The notes under the pieces are model-generated. The model saw nothing but the letters and a program-made list of their open reading frames with translations, had not been told where the DNA came from and did no database searches. Of a stretch of DNA of 64,000 nt, positions 22,881 to 33,800 are shown in pieces; the first letter of the stretch is position 1, and the number at the start of each line of letters is the position of its first letter. The position numbers and the translations under genes were made by a program. This DNA comes from Neodontobutis hainanensis (taxonomy: Eukaryota; Chordata; Actinopteri; Gobiiformes; Odontobutidae), in NCBI GenBank assembly GCA_024349245.1, contig JALDNG010000094.1, positions 501,001-565,000 on the forward strand. The letters run 5' to 3'.

Positions 22881-25800
22881 CATGTTCTCATCCATGCATC
22901 AGTATAACTCCTAAGATAAGTAACATAAACTCCTCAGAAGTGAATAATAACCTAAGCACACAAAAACAAACCCTTCACATAGAAATATTACACCACAGAA
23001 CTCACCCTAAGACTTGACTTATCACGGTCAATACTATGCAACCTTATAACAGTCCCATTGAAGTCTGAAGGGAAAATGCTTAGGCCTGTTTGCTGTGCTG
23101 CAGGAAGTTGCCTCAAACATCTTTGTCAGCCATTGGAACAAGAAACAGTTTCCTTTCTAAATCTTTGTGGGGGTTATGAGAGGTATGTTTTGCTCAGACC
23201 TTAGAAGATTCTTCTTACTTAGACAACATTTGGAAATACATTGTGCATTGTTCTTGGCACATGTTAGTCACTGGATAAAAAGTGGTTTATTATCTGTGAC
23301 TTTGTAGTAATATGAACAACCCAAGAGCTGCAGACAGAATCACTGATACATTTAAGGTATATCTAGTGTAACACCTTTGTGATGTTTTGACGACCAACGC
23401 TCAAAAAAAAAAGAAAAAAGCCCCATTACAATCAAACCAAGAGCAGTAAAATTACCGCCAGTCAAGACAATTTATGCCATGTCATGACTCTGACTTTGGA
23501 AAATAAATACAGCTTGCACTTACATTAATGCATACCTACCTCAAGAATATAATAATGTTAAAAACTGTCATTTAGGATTTAGTTACAAAAGTGAATAACA
23601 GTTTGGCACTGAGATCACAAACCAAAAACAACCACCATTTTGAACCTTGGTCTCGGCAGGGCCTTAATCAATTCCATACAGTCACAATAAAGGTCTGTTT
23701 TCCGGAAAATGCCTTTTTTTCTGACTGATTTCTTTCTGATTGCTGCCCTTTTGACAGGCTCCAGACTTGGGCCACAATTGGGAAATAACCTGATAAATTT
23801 ATTCTCACACGGTTTATTCTTCAAAAGCCTATTCTAATGTCATTTTTTTAAAAAGCGCTAAAGACATCATCAGGTCTTTGTTCTCAAGGATTTAAATATA
23901 TGAGGATGTTCAGCTTCTACAGAATATATAGGAGCTTTGGCCAATCATATGCTTGCTCTCCAAAGGACTGCTCTCCTATTGGGCTACACCAATGTCAACA
24001 CTGAAGTGTCAGTCCAGATGTATGTTGTTCAGGTAGTGAGGGTGGGACAGTGCTTGAAATTCCAAAAGATTATCAATTTTTTTCTGCATGTCCATTTTCA
24101 AAGACTCAAAAGGACACAGCGCTGGTTTGGAGGATCTGAAAACAGTTGAGGAATAAAGGATAGATCTCAATCAATCGGAGCTCGACTTTGATGCAATCCC
24201 CAGCTGCATTCGTTCATTCAGTATTAACTTATCAATGGGTCCTTATCAGCGGTCATTACACGGCTCGTTTCTGTTCAAATCCATTTACAGGTAAAACCAA
24301 AGTCCATCACGGCAATTTAGAACACTAATAGCCCATATTTATTTGCAAACTGTTTAATTAACTCAAGTTTGGTCCTGTGTATGGTACTCAAAAATGAACT
24401 ACCTTTACAAAACCTCTAAATTAAAGTAGTTTTATGGCCTTTATAGAACCAAGTCTGTTTAATTAACAACATGCTTTCTAGTGTTTATTATGCTTTCAGT
24501 GTAATTTGATGAGCATGTGAGTTAGGTATTTTTCCACAATGAGAGGGGGTGCAAGGCGTTGGTACGTCACACACTAGTTACACATTTAAATGAGATATAA
24601 AAAACTACAGACTGATTGACTGTACAGACGTATGTCAGTGTGGAGAAGGAGTTCTTGTGACGTTCTGTCCTGAAGCTCACCGATCTCAAACGTCCACAGG
24701 CTGTTGTTCAGCCAGAGTATGTAACTGATTTTCTCTTTGCCGTCCCTCTCTCAGATTATACTCACTCCCAAAATCATTCTAGGGACCCCTCCTGCTTCTC
24801 TTTTAATAAAAAACAACAGTATTTTTGCCTGTTTTACGTTGCCTCTCTTTTTTCTGTTGATGTTTTTCTTTTTTGTGCTGTTTCTCTGATATGACATATT
24901 CCAGTAAATATTCCAGTAAAAAATCCTGTTTTTCTTACAAGTGATTGCTATATATGAGAAGAAAGAAAAAAACAGGTGCAGTCTCTTTAAGCCTGTAATA
25001 AATAAATAAATAAATAAATAAAAGCTAATGCTCAATCAGATTTGTTTTATTGTTAAATGCAAAAAGAAAAACACTAAACTTATTTACCAAATTATCATTG
25101 TTCCACTTATAAATATTATTGGTAACACTACTTTTTGAGGGGAAAAAAACATGAACTCAACAAACAAAAAAACACATTTGTTAATTACACAATACCATTT
25201 ATAAAACACATGAACACATCATAAGCTACAGTAGACTAGATCTATTTCTTATTAAACATTTTACAACTTGACAGCAATAAAATCTACAGCATAGCCAGTG
25301 GCACCGTGTCCCAAAATATGTGTATTTTTGTTATTTTCATCTCTTTATGTGTGCTGCTCAGTGTCGGACAATTTTAATTAACTTTTGAACTCCATTTGCC
25401 TGTGACTTTTATACTATTACATTCTAAACAAACATGAGTAAAAGGACTACATTTAGTTTGTTTGGAACTGTTAATAGTCATTACTTACAGTAAGTGTTAA
25501 AATACACAGAAGGTAAGTATATCAGCTTCAAGGCAGTTTGAAATATATTACCTGGAGCCTTGTTTTTAGAAAGAAAGTTGAGTGGGCCATTGCTATTCTA
25601 AAAAAATTTAATTGTTTGCTTATTGAAACAAAATTATTCTAAAACATTGCATTTAAATGTGTGTGCCATTCTTAGGTTTCCGAAAAGATAAGGAGGGGCT
25701 GTCGAGGGGCTTTTGCCCTTCAACATGCATTTTTAAATGGGACCCTCTTTTCGAGAATTTTGACAACCGTGGGCAAGGCAAAAATGTGTCTGGTCATTCA

Positions 25801-27109
25801 TATAACTAATGTGTCCTGTGATTGTTTCCAACAGCACAGTACATGCTGTGAGCTTGACCTGAAATAAAATATAAATTTTGGGGAATTATAAATGGTCAAC
25901 TCTAATCACGGTTTTAAAAAATGTGCTCATTGACCCCAGTACTACAGAGCATTGTGAAAGCTCTCTTTCAACTGCTTAGATACACTGTACCTTATGCAAT
26001 ATGTGTCTGACCTGACCTTCCTCAAAGATAAGCCACCAGTTGTTTGAGTAAGTCAGTGTAAAAGCTGAAATTCTGGTAAGAAAGGCTAATATTATAGTAC
26101 ACTTACTCCAACTAATTTACCTTTACTAAAGGGTGAGGACTAGAATGTCCAGGGCTTACTCAGAGTATGTACAATAATCCACGTTGTTAAAACAGCACTG
26201 GTGCATGATTACCACTATTACACTAAACCCTCATTCACACAATGTTTCAAGTTTGCGGCTGCTGTTATTGGGACAGTTTTTAAATCACATGCAACACAGC
26301 CACTATTTCTAAAACTGCACACACAACTGAAAACCCAGGACCAGTGTTGAATACACCCTCACTTTATGGAGCCATGAGTTAGTAGAACTGCCTGCATGTT
26401 TCTTAATAATGAACTGGAAGAAATAAAGGCAATAGAACAAAATCTTCAGCAGTAAAGTCAGAGGTTATGACTTTCAGGTGCGAACACTGCCTTAAGGTTT
26501 GATTTAGTGCATTCAGTTTCCAGCAGGTTTCAACTGGTGTGGGCATAAATGTCTTCTGATATACCTGTTCAGTTATATTTAGCTCTAAAATTATCCTTTT
26601 GTGTATAGCGCTGGTGTATTGCTCCAATAGCCCAAGGGCAAATTTAAGAGCTTTATTCATTTTTCAGACAGCTGTGCGTTGGCCAGTTGAAAGAATGAGC
26701 TTGGACGTCTCGCCCACGCTTTAACCTCTTTCTCTACTCATGCAAGAGTGTACGAAGCCTGTTTCACCATCAGTCAACACACATTTCCCGCTGACCTCTT
26801 ACTTCCAAAACAAAGCACAAGGGCCACAGTAGAATGCCAAGAATGATGACACATACAGTTAAATTACAAGTTTGGTCAGTGGTGGTTCCTCAGCTAAAAC
26901 TGGACTGGAGCCAGAATTTGATCTGACTCACACGCAATAAAAAAACAATAACAGTTGTAATGTGTGAACGTAAGTGTTTTTCAGGGCCTTTTGTGCTCAT
27001 CTATTTCCATTGGATTCATTGCTACAAAAGTGGTAAAAATTCTCTAGGTTTTTCAGGAAGTGTCCAAATACTGTTTGGGCTGTGATCTATCCTACCAGAA
27101 TTGTGCAGA
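22881..27109. other. Long stretch with no recognised gene
   Basis: No exon, transposase or reverse transcriptase motif could be supported. The open frames (23615-23824 minus, 24751-25035 minus, 26403-26660 minus) lack motifs. Apart from a short AAAT microsatellite it looks like intergenic DNA or very old repeats. Confidence 0.4.
24998..25023. repeat. (AAAT)n microsatellite
   Basis: About six AAAT units. Confidence 0.95.
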
Positions 27110-27466
27110 AAACACTCATCCATTCACTGTGTCACTGCATCCAACAGATTGATGTGGATACAAGAAAATGTTGAAGACTGAATGATTTTTGGGCCACAGA
27201 AACAAAGAGAAAGTGTCAGCAGTCACCTCAAGTCTCTTTCTCTAAAATCTAAAAAACAGGTTAAAAATCTAGGGGTCATCATGGACTCAGACTTAAATTT
27301 CCACAGTGACATTAAGTCAATTACATCATCTGCATTTTATCACCTTAAAAATATTTCAGAGTCACAAGGATAATGTCTCAACCAGACTTAATCATGCTTT
27401 TATCTCCAGCAGGTTAGATTACTGTAACGGTCTGCTCACTGGTCTCTCAAAACGAGGGTTAATAGC
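27110..27466 (+). mobile_element. L2-clade LINE fragment with internal deletion
   Basis: It is very similar to 4970-5345 of the LINE inside the hAT: SLSLKSKKQVKNLGVIMDSD, LNFHSDIKSITSSAFYHLKN and HAFISSRLDYCNGLLTGLSK. The segment around 27160-27190 lacks roughly 50 bp present in the other copy. Similarity stops abruptly after CAAAACGAGGGTTAA at about 27463. Confidence 0.85.
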
Positions 27467-27517
27467 GTATATTAAAACTTATTATATTTTTACTTTATGT
27501 ATTGTACATTACCACAC

Positions 27518-27557
27518 TTGCCCCACTTTTTCTGCATGTGCATAAAAAGTGGGGCAA
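27518..27557. repeat. Perfect 14-bp inverted repeat (hairpin)
   Basis: TTGCCCCACTTTTT (27518-27531) is followed, after a 12-base loop, by its exact reverse complement (27544-27557). It lies just beyond the break of the LINE fragment ending near 27466. No function is known. Confidence 0.8.
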
Positions 27558-27559
27558 AA

Positions 27560-30500
27560 GTGACATCTGCAGATTCACTCCTTCGTCAAATCCCCTATAC
27601 CTGCTAATGTGTGTATCTCTGCATCTGTATGTATGCATCTACTTGTCTGTGTATCCTAACAATGGGTCACTATGTGCATTTTCTTTATTAGCTGCCTATG
27701 TAAGAGTGCATGTGCCGACATCATTGCATTGTACTGTCAGTAAACATATGCTCCATGTCCCTCTAAACTAATTTGTTAGTAACACACCTTTTCTCTCTTA
27801 TTTAGCAACTGCTATAATACACCTGTTCATGTTGTAGATATGTTCATTTATTTTATTTACTTCTTCTTCTTTATGCCACTCCACACTAATTATGATAAGT
27901 AAAATAAAAGTACAAAAAATATATAAAACACATAAATGAAATGCACACATAATAAATGAATGAATAAGTAAATGAAAATAAAAAACAACATAAACATAAT
28001 AGTAGTGGTGTTTAGTGGAGCAGAGCAAAAGGTCAGGGGTGGGATAGGTGGCCCAAGTTACTGCTGTCCTATTTGTTGGAGAAATTTAGATTATTTATTT
28101 AATATTCCTCTTACACTGGGACTTTCTGTGTGAAATCAACAGATTTTAGAAAATGTTCTTGCATGAATCTTGAATTCAGACTTGGTGTAATCAGTCAGTA
28201 ACTAGTCTGTATATCCATAAGCATAAATGCAAAATTTGGAGCTGGGATCTATTTTAGTTTGTTTGATATTTTGGGGACGTCCCCTTAAATCACAAAAATG
28301 TTTGACAAGCCATAACATTTGAAGCATTTGTGCCAGATAAATGACATTTTCAGACATTGTTCTAGTCTGTGTGAAGTCTTTAACCTGCAAGGCTTTTTTT
28401 ACTTTTTTAAGTTAGAGTTTGCCAAAAACTGTAAATGTTTAAATTATTTCATATTTGAGCTTTCAACAACCCCAGGTTTTTCAAACTGTGTTATGCTTAA
28501 CTCATCTGATTGTACTTTATCAGAAACTATGCCTTTATCTAAAAAAAAAAATCATATTTTTGATTTATTAGGCATTTAACATGAATAAGATGGTTTCAAA
28601 CATTTGTAACAAAGCTCTTTTACAGTGCGTGTTTAGTTAATGCTTTTATCTCAACCTCCATCAAACTCTGTGCATTTGCTGCCCACATTTGATCTGATTT
28701 ACTGTCTCTGTTGTTGTCATAGTAAATGGACCAGCTTTCTCTCCAGCAGCAGCAACGAGTCTTAACAGGTTGCTCATCACAGACTGTAAAAATCTTTGCG
28801 GATCGCCTGCCTTTACTCGAATACGCAATCAACACTGGTAAAAAAAAAAAAACAGTAGCACCGAGACCTTGAATGTGTTTACCTTTCAGATGCATTATCA
28901 TGGCACGCTCTTTCAGGTAACACTGTCCATGGACCTTGGTCAAGGCCATACACGATGCAGGGAAGAGCATTTCCAAGAGAAATCTCAGTCCATTTGCAAA
29001 TAAAAACTGCTGGTGAAACCTACCATTTTGTTCTGGAAGATAAAATTATGATGTTAAAAAATCAACTGTGAAAGAATCAACTGTGAAAATCAAGACCTTA
29101 AAACATTATCAGGGATTTCAATAAATAAGAATGTTCAGCGCATACCAATACAATCACATGTTTGCACTGAAGGGGGTCTTGACTTAGGGACGCCCCTATT
29201 GACTGTTGGACTACTCTGGCTTGTCAACATTGAATCAATAGCTGCTAAAAATGCAGTGGCAGGTTTTATTCCTTTATTCATCTAACTTTATTCCTCCAAT
29301 TGATTATAAACTATTGATTCTGATTCTTGCATTAGTAGATGACAATCACTCAGTTTAAATATGACTCAGAACATTTACTGCAGGACTTTACTTTTGGTAA
29401 ATGTCATGACTTTACTTTCCTCGAACATAGAGGAAAGTATGTTGGAGGCCATTTGCCATGGCAAATCCTCCTTTCATGGCTCCATTAATAATACATTTTC
29501 TTTGCCTGAACCAACTAAACATGGTTTCTGAACAAGAAACTCTGAGTCAGGCCAATCTCTGTAGGAAAACTTCAGATTTCAACTCTCTTGAGTTGTTTCA
29601 GCCTGCTTTGTGAAACAGGGCCAAAGACAGATTGGCAATGCATTCACTCAATGTTCAACGAGGCAGAGATAAATCAGTCTGACACTGCCTAATAGTTGTT
29701 AATGTTTCATTATTACTATTTTACAAAGATGAATTAGTTAAATTGATAAAAATAAACTAAAGCATAAAAGGTTGCTATGGTGTTGATGGCTGGTGAGTTG
29801 GATAGTTGCCTCCATGATGAAAGCATCTCTTAAGAAGATGTTTACAAGTTTACAGAGAGCTGTAGTGACACCAGTAAGTATAAACAGTCTATAATGATGG
29901 TGAATGGTTGTAAATGACAGGCTTGTGATTAACTGGTGATTGTCCAAGGCATATCTTCCTCATGGCCTGAGCAGCTGCCAGTGGTTTATCTGCAGCTAAT
30001 CTAGTTTATAGCTCATACAGTCTGTTGAATTCAAGGACAAATATCTGCCTTTCAATGGCAACATCAAATGTTTATTCTAGTGTCTTTTGTCGTTGGGATC
30101 ACGCCATATGATGGATCAAATGTAATGTAATGCAAAGTTAAGGCCTGGCCCGTGGATGAACTGTTATTCCAGTTTAAACTGAGTAATGTTCCTGAGGTGA
30201 AAAAAGACTTGGTGATGTATTTGATGCGGTGCTAAAATGAGAGGGTTTGGTCATAAGTGACAAAAGAAGGAAGCAGACACTGTGGAGCCATGTATGGACA
30301 GAGTGAAGTTATTGAAGGATTTGAAAGATGATAATAATGACTGTTTCCGATCTGTGCATCCTCCCAAAGATGCTCACATCTGATGCAGTATGAACAGGTT
30401 TAATGCAGCAATCTAAATTATTAGCAACTAGTTTACTTAAAATGAGCATGCATTTTAGCAAATATTAACCATTACTAGCTCATGTTTAACCTATAATTTG

Positions 30501-30560
30501 TTACTAAGAAGAGCTACTTAGAGAAGACAGTAAAAGAGGTGGTTTGCTGCTGACATCACA
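27560..30560. other. Upstream flank of CYP7A1, no gene recognised
   Basis: A 118-codon minus-strand frame (28620-28976) has no recognisable domain and no splice or promoter context. The region may hold distal regulatory DNA of CYP7A1, but nothing specific can be shown from the bases. Confidence 0.35.
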
Positions 30561-30567
30561 GGGCCAG

Positions 30568-30726
30568 CCCTTGAGGCCAGTATAAATGCTGCCCTGTCAC
30601 GCTCTCCTCATTCACGCACTGACTCACCTGCTAAACACAGGCTTTTTAAAGTGACAGGCAGGCACATTTTATTGGAAGCAGCACTGTCCAGTCACTGTTT
30701 GGATCGCCGTCTCTAGAGTTATCATC
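30568..30726 (+). promoter_or_regulatory. cyp7a1: CYP7A1 core promoter and 5' untranslated region
   Basis: TATAAAT at 30581-30587 stands about 140 bases before the start codon, so transcription should begin near 30610. CCCTTGAG at 30568-30575 holds the core of an LRH-1/FTF half-site on the reverse strand (CTCAAGGG). Mammalian CYP7A1 promoters carry an LRH-1 site in the bile-acid response element, usually farther from the TATA box. The flanking bases match the full consensus only partly, so the site is a suggestion. Confidence 0.55.
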
Positions 30727-30809
30727 ATGATCCTCAGCATTGCTCTGATATGGGCTGTCCTGGTGGGACTGTGCTGCCTTTTGTGGCTCGCTGTGGGAAC
30801 TAGACACAG
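30727..30809 (+). CDS. cyp7a1: CYP7A1 exon 1
   Basis: It starts at ATG 30727 and encodes 27 residues plus two bases: MILSIALIWAVLVGLCC, then LLWLAVGTRH. This is a hydrophobic signal anchor followed by a basic stop-transfer end (RHR across the junction). The donor is CAG|GTAAGA. The ATG is the first after the TATA box and gives the family's usual short N-terminus. Confidence 0.9.
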
Positions 30810-33800
30810 GTAAGATAAATCTTTGAGAATTTCCATAAATACATATATTTTGTATGAATTTTTAAATATATTCAATGAGAAGTGCGGCTAAGTTTCTTTC
30901 ATTGTAGAAATCTTTGCATTTATTTTTAAAACAAAGTACTATTGGAGAGTATTTTCTTCAAAGAATTATGTCCAAAAAACTAACCTAACCTACTGAGCTA
31001 ACCAATTTCCACGTGGCCACTACAGAGTCAAATCCAGCTCTGTACCTGCTGCTCCACCGTTTGACACCACTGCACACGCAGATAATTCAAAGTGTTCTGA
31101 TTGGATAAAAAAATGAATGATACCAGACAACACATTGTCTTTTTTGTTTTAAAAGAGTCAACAGCAATGTCTCTTTAAAAATACAGCAATTTAACAAGTA
31201 TACTATCAAAGATACAGCATTTAATTTTCCTTTAACAGCACGAAAAAATTAAACACGGTAACTTAAATAGTGCAAGAATGAACCAGTGACTGCGAACCAA
31301 CAAAAGCCTTTGTAAAGGTGATAAATTGAGATGGTATGTGCCTCGGTAAAACACTAGTGCCACTGTCAGCAGCTGTTTGTCATGACTCACAAGACATTTC
31401 TTCACATTGTTTTGACAGAGTTATTTTAAAGACGTAAAATAGAGTTTGGCCCATGTATGCATCTACTGAACTTGGTGCAGATATTTACTTGTTGCCTTTG
31501 CAAACAGGTTTCTAATGTTTTGTAATTATAAGGGGCGGACCCATAGTAACTTGACGCGTGGTTGAGTAGAAATACAAAACACTTTTTTTTCCACTGATTA
31601 CTCCATCAGCGATAAATAGCAGGTAAATAGAACTTGAATTTGCATACATGGTCCAACAGGCTTTGATGTGGTGTTCTGATAAGCTTCCAAGCTAGGAAAT
31701 TGTTAGAAAGTCAACTTTTTGGAGTTTGTGTGCTTTCATCTTGGCGGTATTTAATTTACAGTTTTTATAACTAACATTTGTTAGCATTTCTTTACAGCTT
31801 ACAAGTCTATTTATATGTAAACTTTCATATTTATGAGATAAATATTATATTATAATGTGACCCGTATTTGTATAACCAGACCAGGAGACAGCAGGGCATT
31901 AGAAGCAGACCACAGGAAACTCACTGACCCCATGTCCTCACAGAGCACCCTGCTGTTCACATACTCTACTGCTTTGTGTTGAAATATTACAGTAGCTTGT
32001 ATTTTCTAGAAGTTTAACTTTCTGTGAATATTGTAATCAGAAATACAGTTCAAGTACTACAAGTACAAGTAAGAAATAGACATGGATCTAAAAAAATTAT
32101 AAAACATTGTATAGGTTTTAAAATAGGTACATACAAAAGTAAATATTACAGGAAATCTATGATATACTGCAAAGCATTAGTGTACTCCTGATCCTTAACC
32201 ACATTTTTGCCTGTCAGCTGTTTTCATATCTTCATTTACATGAATGCAATATATGTCTGTATTTACATGTACATGCTAACCCTAACCCTTTGCTCTTAGG
32301 CAACCAGGAGAGCCTGCCTTGGAGAATGGCTTCATCCCGTATTTGGGCTGTGCTCTGCAGTTTGGAGCCAACCCTCTGCAATTTCTTCGAAATCGGCAGA
32401 AGAAGTACGGCAGTATTTTCACCTGTAAAATCGCCGGGCAGTACATCCACTTCCTGTGCGACCCGTTTTCGTACCACTCCGTCATTAGGCAGGGCCGACA
32501 CCTGGACTGGAGGAAGTTTCACTTTGCTACATCTGTCAAGGTAGACTTTGAACCAGTCACTTTTGGTAGAATTAGGGCATTCTGTTGAAGTGAACAGAGG
32601 TGAGGTAGTGCCTGTGTAGAAAATGTATATACAGTAATAGGGCGAGGCGATATGGCCTAAAATTTATATATGAAATATATGATATAAATATATAATATAA
32701 ATCAGAAGTTTTGAGATAACAATATAAATGACAATATAATTGATGCGAGACAAAATACTTCACAACTGCACAACTTTAGTAGTGCACATTCAAGAAAAGA
32801 TTTTTTCATTTTAACAACAGGAACTTTGTTTTCAAATAGCCTACATTAAAAGTAAAAATTTCTACCAAAATCAACATTTTGAGACAGCTGATATTAGCAA
32901 ATATCCAAATATCTAGTATACCAGACTTTATTATCCATAAAGAACAAATGAGACTATATAGTAACTATGGGTTCAGCTAAACCTTAGAATAAGGAAACTT
33001 TCTGTGTTCTTCAGTGCAGAGTTTCCTGTTCATCTGGATTTGGCACTCGTGTCTACTGACGTCAAGTGCAGATGCCAAAAAATATTGTTGCTGTTCCCAA
33101 TTGACTTTGAATGTATTTTTTTCCGTTCTAGAGAAAGTAAAAGAACACCAAAAAGCTAAACCTACCAAGACAGAATTTAACTTGCTTACAATCAGTGAAA
33201 GACCAAAAATGCCCTTTCTCTAGCATGGGCTAATGCAACAGTAGTTCTATTGCTAACTTTGATACAAACTGTTTAATGTATGCCAAATAATCATACAAGC
33301 CATATTTAACTTTTTATTTTAATGTCATATACACTTAATAGTATATATGTTGTCTTAATGGCTGCATCCACTTTTTCATCTCTTTTGATAGGGTTTTATG
33401 GGCACGCTTGTAAAAACATAGTTTTTCTAAAATACCATCATCTGGGGAGAGCTCTGTAATGAGGGTAAACATCATGATTCGATTCGCCATGTGCATTAAA
33501 GTTTTGAGTTCCCTATTAAGTGAAGTACCATATCTTGTGTAAGGAAGGCCTTTTTGCCAGTTACAGTGAGTGTACTGGTGGGCCAGACTTCAGTCAATAT
33601 GCAGGAATCTGTGTTGAAAAGCCAGTGTTCTTTCATTCTGCAGGCATTCGGTCACGACAGTTTTGACCCGCGTCATGGCCACACCACAGAGAACCTGCAC
33701 CAGACGTTTCTGAAGACGCTGCAGGGGGAGGCGCTGCCGTCGCTCATTCAGACCATGATGGGCCACATCCAGGACGTCATGCTCCGATCAGACACTCTGC

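Noticed and set aside
28620..28976. 118-codon minus-strand gene
   Set aside because: No recognisable domain, biased composition or splice context; likely chance.
32275..32290. Telomere-like CTAACCCTAACCC string
   Set aside because: Only two units, and it is part of the intron 1 acceptor tract.
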